Positions 43,979 through 54,616 of a stretch of DNA of 64,000 nucleotides are shown piece by piece. Position 1 is the first letter of the stretch. Each line of letters begins with the position of its first letter. The translations under genes were made by a program, and so were the position numbers. The DNA is from Siphonodentalium dalli (Eukaryota > Mollusca > Scaphopoda > Gadilida > Siphonodentaliidae), in contig CP136068.1 of the NCBI GenBank assembly GCA_032622095.1, positions 113,783,546 to 113,847,545 on the forward strand, given 5' to 3'. The notes below the pieces were generated by a model that worked only from the letters and a program-made list of their open reading frames with translations, was not told the DNA's origin and did not search any database.

Positions 43979-44759
43979 GGTGGTGGGCATGATGTTACAT
44001 TTATAATTATCTTTAGTTTTTTTCGCTATAACCAATAATTTGGGTGAAATTGGTTCATTTTTATTTAAACCACCGTACTTATATTGACCTTATTTCCCAT
44101 TCGCACTGAAGAAACACCATATGTGTTATATATCAAAGTTATCGGTGTATGTCAGAGACTTAACTTAATCTGGGGGGCATAACAGCCAGTTTAGCCTGTG
44201 TTAACTGTGTCATTACTGGTTTGAAGGTTAATTTATTTTACAAAACTGGGAAAGTTCTCTACAAAGTGAAAAATTTGGATACGCAACATGGTTTTCGTGT
44301 TCAGTGAAGGCCAACTCTGTGTTATTGGTTACAAAGGAAAAGAGCCCGATTTCTCTCCACTAAATGCTGTCATCTGGGCTCACAAGACATTTTTTTCAAA
44401 TTGATACGATAACTTATTTCAATTCAAATATTTCTCAGCTCTAACATAGCTCTATCTGGTGGAAGAAGCTTATTTACTGACATTCGCTCTATCATGGTCT
44501 GTTTTTGTCGAAAATGGCCAATTTGAGTAAAACAAAATGGGAAAAATTGGGCGTTTTGTGTGTGCAAACCAAGGGCAATAACTCAATGACAAATTGTACG
44601 AAGAAGCTAAAGTACAGACAAATGATTAAACCTAAAATTTCTGTCGAAATTAAAACATGCTTGATGGGACCTATGCCAAAGATAATGGCTCAGCATTGAT
44701 TTGAAGTACAGTATCCCCTCCCAGGTTGGAAAAATTGCTGGAAGTCGTGTATTGCTACC
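43979..44759. mobile_element. TTAA-flanked element, family T, copy 2
   Basis: The right end GGAAGTCGTGTATTGCTACC followed by TTAA at 44760-44763 matches copy 1. A probable left end TTAAGGTGGTGGGCATGAT starts at 43975. From about 44165 to 44759 it matches copy 1 closely; the first 190 bp are absent from copy 1 or have been replaced there. Confidence 0.65.
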
Positions 44760-46783
44760 TTAATTAGCTTCTCTCTCATTAGTCCAGGCACATTAGACAT
44801 GGAAGTGGAAAAGTAAGGAAATAAATCGGGGAAAGCTGATTTTTTTTTATTATTTTGGCCATAACATCGCGGACGCGTCACGAAAAGTCCCCTAAAATCC
44901 GATTTGAGCTTTCTGAGTTTCATCATTTTTTCCATATAATTAAACAAAACAATATTTTTCACAATGATGGAAATAATTGGATGTTGTAACAATTTTTCAG
45001 CCGAAACGTATACAAAAAGCACCCAATATTGTTCGATATACAATTCTCGAACCAACGACACCCATTCAAAAGGAAAAATCGAATGAATTTCGCATATATA
45101 GATATGAAATAAAACACTGAGCCAAAATACTGACGATTTTGAAGACAAACTGATGTATTCGATGTCGGATTTCTCAGGCTTCTCAAAACATAGGCGCAAG
45201 CTATCTATTTTAAAAACTGCACAGACACCACCCCGTCGCTATAATAGGCAGAACTAGCGAGTACGCACATCATAAGTTGTCAAAACTTGTAAAAACATAA
45301 CCCTACCCCCGAATCTGGTTGTCAACGATCTGGTCGTATTTTGATATTCTATTTTGTCTAAGCTAGTCATATGCATTACTAAGTTATACCAGTATATGTG
45401 AAATATGAGTACGAGAGCGAATATAGTGACACGATCAGAATACTACAAACGCGGTCATGAAATGGCTGTCAAAATGGCCGCAACCACCAAGCTAAGCCGA
45501 AATGATGGCAACTTATTATATAACCACCTAGTAGGTAAAATACGTATTAACAATATACAAGTCTGTTGTTAAATATCTTTAAAGGTACACAGTTCATTAA
45601 AACAGGGCCATGTGGAGGATTTATCGGCCATTGCAACGCAGGTCAAACCCAATGAATTACGTCTTTAAAATTTCGGGTTTTCTGTTTACAGTCGGGGCCA
45701 AAAATAATAATTTCGGGCATGCAACATACGAAGTAATGTTTCGCCACACAATGTATGGTAGTTTCGTTCGGCGTGATGATAAATTATTGAATGGAACGCA
45801 GAAACTTAAGTGCATATCCTTGCGGTATAAATAGTAGTTACATTTCCGGATTGTTCATCACTGTACATGATAATAAACCACACATGTATGTTGCAATTCT
45901 TATTATATTGCAAAGAAACCGCCACCTCTTCAAAAGATTAGCACTGCATCACACCAGATCAAATAGACAGCACATCGTACATTTGATATACGACTAATTT
46001 TCGTGCTGCTTCCAAACCGGTCTCTTAGTAAACAATTTGTTCAACTTACTTCAGTCGGCAACTTGCAACTGGAATATGCTATTACGCAATGTACAATATT
46101 AGTTTTCCGTATTTTGTTGTTTGAAAATATCTTGCCAAAACCACCCATGAACTTGTGCAAAATATCAGGTGATCATCGTTTAAAGCTGTTATTTCAGCGT
46201 TGAACATTGACTCAATGTTGCTAGTTATGGTTGTTAGTTCAGCAGATATGTGTAACATTAGGGAGAAGGGATACACACGGTAATGCGGTTGCAGAAAACA
46301 TAGTACCCTTCGCGTATATGTGACCTTGGTGAATATAACCAAAAATTATTTCCAGGTATAAAGACAGTCTCTGTCACAGAGTATGTGGGCAATTTTGGTC
46401 AAGTTTAGATTTTTTTAAAGAAAGTATATGGTACTCCTTTGTGTTTTGATAAATTGCTTTCATAGTATACCACCATGCATTCTTGTGATAACAGCGAAAT
46501 ATTCGTGATTTATTACTTATTCTTAGGTAAAAATTACTAATATTTTAAGACACGGAGAATATAATCTACACAATTCACCCATTACTCTATGAATATCTCT
46601 CATACTGCTCTATAGCAGTGTATTTCGAAAGGTTTGATGGTGTATATATCAAAAGAAACGATGACCGGTCACATTAGTGATACTGCTATGAGCACATATA
46701 TTTCGGCTTCTATGAAAGGTCACAGAATCAATTCTTCGCTATTAAATTTCATTTTACAGTGTAGTGTACATATATATCACACG

Positions 46784-48126
46784 ATTCAAGATAAATATTT
46801 TTTTTTTTTTTTTTTTTTTTTTAATAATTTTTATTGAAATCAAAACAAGCATAATATTACATGTATTATACAAAATGACATCAACAAAAAAACAGGGACA
46901 ATCATATTTTAAAGCCAAGGAGGGGATGTCAGTATAGCATGTTTAATTTCGTTTTTTTTTTTAGGGAGAGGTTTCCCTTTATGAAAAGTGATAGAGTTGT
47001 GAGAGAGAAGAGAGGGGAGAGAGAAAATGTATAGTTCAAGTTTGTTTTGTAAATTAATGTCATGTGGCATAATAGTTAAGTAGTGTTTGAGTCAGTGCGT
47101 TAATGTATTGTCAATATGTGGTACAGTTGATGGTTAGTTGATTGCTTTTTTAGGTATTGGCTTTTCTTTTCTTACATATGAATAGTAGTGTACTACAATA
47201 ATCTTTATTAAAAAGTGCTTAATTTAATTTAATGTTATTTTTAATTTTTTGTTTAATTAATTTTAACTTTAATTTTAACTTTAATTTTGCGGCGTGGAAT
47301 GGGTTTATTGCTTTTACATATTTATGCTTATTCAAGTAACAAGGTTGATCCAGGATAACCAGCGGTTGTTAAATGATTTGTACCGACATAGAGTATAAAA
47401 CGCAAGTTTTTCTGAGGCATAATATGTTTTTAATTCCTGTTGTATGCTCTCCATTGTTGGAAGTTTTCCCATCATTTTTGATCTATAAATATTAAATTTG
47501 ATTAATATTAATAAGAATCTAAGAAGATTGTCTCTGGAATATCGCGTTTATGTCCAAGCAAAACCATAGATAAATTTAAATTTAATCTCGTTGAGGTTTT
47601 TCTGAATATCCAGTTTTGTATTTGTTGCCATAATTTATTTATTATCTCGCATTCCCAAAATATGTGTTTAATAGTTTCAGTTTCGCTTCCACAGAAAGTG
47701 CATGCATCGTTATCAATTTGTTTCATTTTTTTCATTAATGACTTAGTTCCCAGAATTCTAGTATTAATACGGTATTGAAACCATCTGTATTTCGTACTTG
47801 TGCAACATTTGAAAGGATTTTCTAAGATTCTTGACCACTCATCATCCCCCATTGTTTCCATCAGATCTGATGACCATTTGTCTTTATATTTGTGGGAAAT
47901 AGTTTCGTTGTTAGTAAATATACTATATGTATCTTTCGTTTCCAAATTAGATATCCTGAATAATTGAAAAGGCATAATAGGTCTTGGTAGAGGTTTGAAT
48001 GGCCCGCTTTCTATGCGTTCGTTAAGAAACGTTTTTACATGTCTGAATATTCTGCTATATGATAAAAAGTCTATTTTAATTCAAGATAAATTCAAGATAA
48101 ATTCAAGATAAATTCAAGATAAATAG
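46784..48126 (-). mobile_element. 5'-truncated Tx1/L1-like LINE with target duplication
   Basis: On the minus strand a truncated LINE runs from about 48077 to a poly(A) tail seen as 24 T on the plus strand (about 46799-46822). ATTCAAGATAAATA immediately outside the tail (about 46784) is repeated at the 5' side, where an 11-bp unit AATTCAAGATA occurs four times (about 48078-48122). This fits target-primed reverse transcription with a target duplication, and the tandem copies suggest either a pre-existing microsatellite or later expansion. Confidence 0.85.
47332..48077 (-). pseudogene. LINE ORF2 C-terminal fragment
   Basis: The minus-strand frame is open from the 5' truncation to a stop at 47332-47334 except for a one-base frameshift near 47510-47525. 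It carries the C-terminal zinc-knuckle region of Tx1/L1-like ORF2 proteins: KYRWFQYRINTRILGTK, then CTFCGSETETIKHIFWEC, a CxxC...H...C pattern, and beyond the shift LPTMESIQQELKTYY and FNNRWLSWINLVT at the end. The reverse transcriptase and endonuclease domains are absent, so it is dead. About 500 bp of 3' untranslated sequence follows before the poly(A). Confidence 0.88.
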
Positions 48127-48788
48127 TGCAGAAAAATTTACCTTATTCTCCCGTTTCTTTGCGGTCAAAAAGTCCAGATTTAACCATTTTATGAGACCTT
48201 GCTTTTCGCTATATCTCTCGCGATATATATTAGAGATAATTCGCACATACCCGATAAAATGTTTCTCTTATTCTCTGCAATCATTCTTCCTCACATATTT
48301 CGAGCGTGTTGTCACTCTTATGGGACTAGCTATTCAATTATGCATAAAATGTAAATTTCATTCTATTTTGGCCATTTTGGCGGCCATTTTGGGACTTCAA
48401 TTCAACTTATATGGTTCACGGCTAAGCATTGTTTGTATGTATGTCAATGTATTATGAATTTGGAATTAATTGATCTACACATGACTGCATTCCCATATGG
48501 CCTGATGGAGATGCTTCAGAATTTGAACCATTCCGAAAAATCAAGATATCTCAAAAAGCTCAATTCGGATTTTAGGGGACTTTTGCCACGTTGTTCATAA
48601 ACATGTTCTTATTGATCCCTGAAAAAATCAGTTTTCCCCGATTTTTTACACTAGTGAAACCTTATGTGCCTGGACTACATGTTGTTATGGAGAATAACTG
48701 ATACATCCAGGCGAGACGTCGGTCAAGTGATATTGGCCATCACAAGGACGCCGTTGATTGGCGAAGGTAATTGCGACACACACCTTAA

Positions 48789-49233
48789 AGGCCCACTTAA
48801 TTTCCAAACCACCTGATCACATTATATACAACATATTCCATATGATATACCATTTGAAAGAGGAAGTTCCAAAACAGTGTATTATCAATTGATCCGGTCG
48901 AATACACTGGGAACATATGTTTTTGTCGAGGTACTGATGTGTGTTCTGTGATTAATTTTGATCCAGACTGTACTATAAAGTATATTATTCCCAATGGAAG
49001 GGGAATAACTCTGTCTCTTAGCTTGAATTATGATGTATGTATTCTGGGTTGACAAGGTGGGAGTCTTGGAATGAATCTGAGAATCTCTATCACTTTGTGG
49101 ACACTCCAAAGCCACAGCTGTTCTGTATTCTGGTGGAATATATATACATATATTGGTTCCTCTTCCAAATGGTATATACTATGGGATATGTTTTGTGTAA
49201 TGTAATCTGGTCATTCGAAAATTAAGTGAGCCT
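48789..49233. mobile_element. TTAA-flanked MITE of 445 bp
   Basis: TTAA at 48785-48788 and 49234-49237 flanks inverted ends AGGCCCACTTAATTTCC and AAATTAAGTGAGCCT. The inverted arms extend about 85 bp, through CATATTCCATATGATATACC and its partner GGTATATACTATGGGATATG. It is a third terminal-sequence family with TTAA duplication in this window. The small open frames inside are not genes. Confidence 0.8.
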
Positions 49234-49424
49234 TTAATGTTGCCGCGACATGTCGTTTTCGCGACGGCGGGTGGGAACAGACCCTTAATGGGAATCACTG
49301 GGTTCTTTCGAGAGTGAGAATTGATCATCACGATAACGAGTATTTTTTTATAGGATTTGAGATAAATGAGAAGCGCTCACATCGGTAAATGATCTATATC
49401 TATTTTTTCGAATGCCTGCATGTC

Positions 49425-49835
49425 TGTCTGTATTTTTTCTATTGAAATTCACGGGGAACCGTCTAGATGACACCAAGGGGTCTAACAGGGGTAACTGTTT
49501 ACGAGGATGATAATGGTGAGAATGGTTAGAATTTTCTAAAGTGATGCTGCTCGTGGCAGGGGCAAAAAGGGAGAGGGCATAAAACAAAATGTGTCGTTGA
49601 TTTCCACCAAACTTATACATTATCACACCCACGATATGGGAACTCGGGTACTCTATTGTTATTGCTTCAAAGTGATAAAAGAGGCGCCGTTCGAGTCAGG
49701 GTGTACGGAAGGGGAGAGGTGTACCCAAATTGATCAACAATATTTTTAGAGCCGAATTCCACCAAATTGATTCACATTCTTCCCCAAGATAGGAGGAATA
49801 TAATCGTGTAATATAGACGGCAAATCAGCTAGGGT
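49425..49835 (+). repeat. Tandem-core repeat, third locus
   Basis: Starts TGTCTGTCTGTATTTTTTC, then GGGGAACCGTCTAGATGAC and GTTAGAATTTTCTAAAGTGA, followed by about two units of the 140-150-bp core (GATTTCCACCAAACTTATAC, GAGTCAGGGTGTACGGAAGG). Same family and order as 21960-23780. Confidence 0.8.
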
Positions 49836-50720
49836 GATAAAATAGAAAGTGAGAATAATCTTGCTCAAAGTAGTTATTTTTCACGATTATTAACCAAAAT
49901 TGACAACACACACCGTCATTCTTATATCTTAATTAAATGCAATGACGCTCGATGGCGAAATCATTTGTCTTAGTTTATCGGCGATAGTTGCGTCCCGAAT
50001 CGAGATGTGAATATTTACAATTGAGCGTATTTCAGACGATGTTTTCTATGGAGCGATATGACCGATTTCATTGAAATTTTCGGCGATGTTAGTAGAATGC
50101 TGCGTTCCCAAGGTTGGCATAGCGCCTGAGTACTAACTTGTCCATTTTACGCACCGAACAAGTCCATAATATGTCTTTAACATGCACAGTAATTAATTGC
50201 ATTTTCGTAGAAATCGTGGGGAAATCGCGACACCCATGACGTTTTATGATAGCGTCAGCAAACAAATGTGTGGCTGCTTCAACAATAATAAATGTTCTAA
50301 GACATGTATCACATTTGTATTTACAGAACTGTGCAGTGATAGTCTGTGAATATTTACTGTGAATATACCTTTCCCTTCCCTATCTTGTCATGCAGATTCT
50401 GGATAAATAGGTACGTCAGTTTTCATGCAGTGTAGACATCATGGGTTGCATAATAATTCCTTATAAGTTTTCAGTTATTAGTCTACTTAAAAATATTATC
50501 AACACCAAATTCCATATCGTGAATGGAGCTAACTTTTGAGGTAAACAACCCACCGAAATCGCGATATTTCATCGATTTGTCGACAAACATCACGTTCTCG
50601 GTGTGTGTTTTGTATAGTATGGTGCAGAGTGGTATTAGCCAGCCATCTACGACAGCTTATATGGGATGATTAGATAAGGGTGAGATATTAATCATTGGGT
50701 CAATTTTCATACTGTTTTGG
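49836..50720. other. No gene seen
   Basis: I find no supported open frame, splice pair or repeat boundary here. Confidence 0.35.
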
Positions 50721-50721
50721 A

Positions 50722-50885
50722 GTTACCCAGGGGGGGGGTCTGGAAAAAAAGTGCACATATAGGGCCCAAAAAGTTTTTTTCCGACCTCGAGGGACCCACC
50801 ACCCCATTTTTGCAAAAAAAATATTTTTTTCCTCCAAAATTTTGGGGACCCACCCCCCGTTTCTCATGTTTTTATCAAAATTTCA
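50722..50885. repeat. G/C-run repeat, copy 3
   Basis: The head GTTACCCAGGGGGGGGGTCT, GGAAAAAAAGTGC is followed by alternating A/T runs and GGGACCCACC strings. The head matches, in reverse, the end of the copy at 52265-52390. Open frames at 50695-50913 and 50717-50899 are low-complexity. Confidence 0.65.
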
Positions 50886-51289
50886 GAGGTTTTTTTTAGC
50901 CGTTCTTCAATAACTGTGTTAACTGCCTTACTAATTGGTAAACACAGATCAGAAAAATGAAAAATATACTGTATTTCCATGTGTTTCCTGGTGTTTTCAG
51001 TATCTAACAACAATATTTATTAAGCATTGTGTAGGTACACTATATATCACAAATTGCCCTAGACCCCATTATAGCCTTAATATATCGAGTGTGTTGTGTC
51101 TGACAGAGAACACTGGCCAGTGTAAATAGTGGTAAACAGGTCAGGGGTTCCACAATTATATGTGCATGATCAAAGAACTCTTTAGTCTTATCCAACGGGA
51201 TGGGGTGGGAGGGGAATTGTTTTTTGGTTAGGTATACACATAGATATATGGTTATTATACTGCCCGATATTAGTCGGCGGGTATATAGT

Positions 51290-51570
51290 TGACGTCTCGA
51301 GCCGTCTGTCCGTACAAACATTTTGAATTTTAACTCAAGAGTCAGTTGTCATATTTGATGCCCTATGGCATGGTGACGGACCAGAAATGGGGCACGAATA
51401 TGCATAATATCGCGGGTTGTGACCACCAATGCCTACCAGAGTTATGGGCCCTGTTCGGCTTTATGAAATTCAGTCCATACAAAGTTTTTGCAATATAAGT
51501 TAAGTGTCGGTTGTCAAATTTTGATGTGGTTTGGTATGGTGATAGACCAGAATGAAGAATTGAATGTCAT
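51290..51570 (+). repeat. Two diverged units of about 165 bp
   Basis: GTACAAACATTTTGAATTTT, AAGAGTCAGTTGTCATATTT and ATGGTGACGGACCAGAA recur as ATACAAAGTTTTTGCAATAT, AGTGTCGGTTGTCAAATTTT and ATGGTGATAGACCAGAA. A GTCTGTCCGTACA string precedes the first unit, similar in type to other tandem-core repeats here. Confidence 0.6.
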
Positions 51571-52260
51571 TTCTCAATGCATCTGAATGCATCACATTAT
51601 TTCAGTTCATCTATTTGTAAGTGATAACAGTATACAATTAGTATTTTAGTTTCGTCTTGTTGAGCAGTAAAGCTCCCAGATGAAGTTCGGAAATTCAATG
51701 AGAATAGCGTCACCTTCATTTGGGATTGTCTGAGCAGTAAACAGTAATGTCATTCATCATAACCAATTCAGTTTTATTTGGATAATTGTTGCAAATTAAC
51801 AATACTTGCAATCATTCAAGATGAGAAATAACCAGAATGAATGAATTTGATTACATGCCAGAACAAGACAGTATTTCAGACATTAGAAATTTATGAGATA
51901 CCCTTTTCAATTTCATGTTATGCAACAATCAGGTTAATGATATCTACTAGTAGTCATCATTGAGTATTCACCATGTAGTATCCAATTTGTGATAGAGTTT
52001 TTTTGTTTTAATACTTTTATTCAGATAATACAACTGGGTATTAAATATATTAATTTTGTTACTAAATATTTCTTCCGTTGATCATAAGTTTCCTGAACGT
52101 TAATACGGTTGTCCACTGTGAAGTGGTCCGGGATACTGTGAAATCCAGAATGTTGCTAAATCAGAGGCTAAAGAGTTACTTTAGCTGCCTATATAGCCCT
52201 ATACCAACAAGCATGGTACTAACATGCTTACAAACAACATTACATGGTCAGTACTTGTAA
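51571..52260. other. No gene seen
   Basis: AT-rich sequence; TGAGCAGTAAA repeats at about 51660 and 51729. No supported gene. Confidence 0.35.
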
Positions 52261-52262
52261 AT

Positions 52263-52392
52263 TGTTTGAAAAAAACCCATTTTGGAAAAAAATTACAAGC
52301 ACCATTTTTTCCGCCTCTGGACCACCCACCCACCCCGACCCTATATACGGAATTTTTTTGCAGACCCCCCCCCTGAGTTACCCGGAACAAAT
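52263..52392. repeat. G/C-run repeat, copy 4
   Basis: Reverse orientation relative to 50722: it ends TTTTTTTGCAGACCCCCCCC, CTGAGTTACCCGG. Confidence 0.65.
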
Positions 52393-52439
52393 TGGTAAAT
52401 TATCGAATCTGGCAATATTCGTTCGTAACAGGAGTCCTT

Positions 52440-52700
52440 TGGTTTAACAAATGTGAAAAGTCAGCATAAATCCGGCTTGAGGAAATTTTTAATTCAAGAT
52501 GGTGTCCAAGATGGCCGCTGAAAGTTGGTAAATGCTTCATTTTGCCATTTATGGGCAGATCTCTCCTATCATAGTCGTAATTTATCGTAAGCTATATTAC
52601 CTTGCAAATGACACATGAGTATTATAAATATATTTTATGATATCGATTGTCTACGTCCAAGATGGCTGCCAATCTGGCTGCCGAATATCGTGAAATTCCA
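52440..52700 (+). repeat. Relic like the 17277 TIR, with AAGATGGC motifs
   Basis: AAAAGTCAGCATAAATCCGG, CTTGAGGAAATTTTTAATTC and AAGATGGTGTCCAAGATGGC match the left end interior of the element at 17277 (AAAATCAGC, AAAATCCGCTTTGAG, AAGATGGCGTCC). I did not find the opposite end. Confidence 0.55.
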
Positions 52701-52931
52701 ATTTGTTTCTTCAAACATCCATTCAAAATTAAACTTATGCACATTGAGCGACTACTGTCATGACGACTTCTCATGGAAAGAAAAGAATTTATGATGAAAC
52801 GTTAGGCAATGGTGAGCAGCTGGCCTTTTATTCTCGATATTCAAGCAGTCTACTCAACATGCGGACTATATGTGTCATCCTCAAACATTACCTCGGAATT
52901 GTTCCGTCATTCCCAGCTGCAATCACCTCAG

Positions 52932-53590
52932 CTAGTGATACAAATTCAGGCAGTTCTTGCGACAAAGACTTATATTGGTGCTGCATGATGATCTTTTTAG
53001 CGTGCATAGACATTGCACGAATTTGAGAAGGCAATCTGCGACTGCTTCTATGTCCATCATAATTGGAACGAGTTCATTTCCGTCTATTTTCCCGCCCCGA
53101 TTCTTGGGATCTAGCTCATCGATTCCAGTGTTTTCCATAGCACAGCTTGCATATGCACACATCAGCTGTGAAAATGAGCATTACCTTAACTTGGTAGGGA
53201 ATTTTGAGACTCAGTGAGACCATGCCCGTGAATTTATATTGACTCAAGGGTGTCAATGTATCTGATGTCTTCCCACCATATGGCATTTTGAAAATGTTGG
53301 GCACCAGAAAAGCCAACCTCGTCCCCTGTTGTAGCGCTATCTGTTGTTGATACCAAGGCCTGTACTGGACTACATGTGTCAACAGGTTTAAAAAATTTGT
53401 CTTTCCGTGTTCAAATGTCACTGATATGGTGTTGCAACCGATTCAAGCATGTACAAACGTTTCCTTGCGAAAATAGCTTCTGATTGTAGTTAAACCTTGG
53501 CCCTGTTTTCTTTCCAATGATACACTAACACAACGACAATATCTGTATGATCCGCTGCACATTTTTATATCATTGTGTCCGCGTCATCTG
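52932..53590 (-). pseudogene. Degenerate transposon protein: DDTD, GCDT-like, Cys-rich
   Basis: On the minus strand a known type of uncharacterised animal transposon protein can be followed through several frameshifts and stops, in the expected order. DDADTMI and HTDIVVVLVYHW lie near 53500-53590, IGCNTISVTFEHGKTNFL near 53395-53450, MPYGGKTSDTL near 53265-53290, and LVPIMMDIEAVADCLLKF followed by a cysteine cluster (CLC, SSC, LC) near 52950-53080. Full-length relatives have an acidic DDTD motif, a GCDTTS motif and a C-terminal CXC-type cysteine cluster. The copy is inactive: the frame is shifted at least near 53115-53165 and stops interrupt it at several points. A second fragment in the opposite orientation follows at 53940. 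Confidence 0.7.
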
Positions 53591-53939
53591 TTCTTCTGTA
53601 AACGGTTGACCATTAGCGCCAAGTATGCGACACAACAAATTAACTAAATAAATCTTGTTTCTCCAATTTGATAAAACATTTCTGCTGGTTGTTGTGGGCC
53701 TGCATAATTTCCCGGATTTGGATGTTTTCCTAACTTTACCAAAGTAAGTGGACGCATTCGCCTACTTTACGCGATGTAGAATGGCACCACCACCAAATAC
53801 TACTGTTGGTCATTCAGGATTTAGGGAGCTTTACGCTCTCAGTGAACACCGATAATGAGAGGGACTATGCTAAAACAAAATTTGTCTCACGTGAGGAATT
53901 GGTTTCACGGCATGTATATGCGAGTGTCTAGGTGCAAAC

Positions 53940-54158
53940 GTGATAACGCGCATTTGGCTAAATACAAAAGTCGTTCGACGAACGCGAGTCATTTTATCCC
54001 AAATAGTTAAATATGCAAGTGAAATGTCCAACGGACGTGAGGTTAGAGCCACTGCGGATGACACCGATATTGTCGTTCTGTTCATGTATCATTGGAGAGA
54101 AGTCATGACCGAGATTGATGGCGTATATTTCATCACCTATATTATAGCGACATTATAA
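53940..54158 (+). pseudogene. Second fragment of the same protein family, opposite strand
   Basis: VKYASEMSNGREV and ATADDTDIVVLFMYHW show this to be the N-terminal part of the same family as 52932-53590, but on the plus strand. The equivalent DTDIVVVLVYHW motif also exists in the minus-strand copy, so these are two copies and not one inverted gene. It stops at 54156-54158 before the GCDT-like motif. About 350 bp separate the two copies. Confidence 0.65.
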
Positions 54159-54616
54159 CTTACAATGCAGTTCACTTTAAATTGAATAAATATAATTTGT
54201 TCAGTATATATCTGTTATACCTATTAATAATTACGCCCACTTCTTTCTCAATAGTAAATTCCCGTTGAGTTTATCAAAGCTAATGTAATTCTACTTCGTA
54301 CTATAATCCCACTACGGAATTCAATGAGATGTAATGCTATTGCGCATGCGCGAGTCACACTTAATGCTTGCGCTGTGAGTGCCGGACGCATAAATATTTT
54401 GTCCGGAATTTTCTCACCTTACTTGAAACCTCGTTGAAGAACGTTCAAGTCTTTCTGATTTATTTTGTCGCAAGATTTTTATACAATTGTAGTATAATAT
54501 ATCTGAATTATTTTATCGCTAGCTGAATAGCGAATTATATCTTTCAATCTGAACTCGCCATTTTAGGGGCGACTTCAAAAAATTTCGCTTTGTTTAGAGA
54601 GTCTACCTCTATTAAA
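54159..54616. other. Probable 5' region of the DIRS-like element
   Basis: No coding sequence before the ATG at 54617. A GCGCATGCGCGA string lies at 54343. The true 5' end of the retroelement is not resolved. Confidence 0.35.

Larger units (their letters stand above)
44780..48677. mobile_element. TIR element hosting a nested LINE
   Basis: The ends TAGTCCAGGCACAT and inverted ATGTGCCTGGACTA lie at 44780 and 48677. Matching continues inward through AAATCGGGGAAA-CTGATTTTT, AAAGTCCCCTAAAATCCGA and TTGAGCTTT-TGAG. The 46240-46790 segment matches the core of the 17277-19873 element in reverse. Without the LINE it would be about 2.6 kb, as the other element is. No transposase is visible. The 169-codon reverse frame at 44690-45199 lies across the TIR and has no recognised domain. 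Confidence 0.7.

Noticed and set aside
44690-45199. 169-codon reverse frame
   Set aside because: It crosses a TTAA element end and a TIR, with no domain or splice context.
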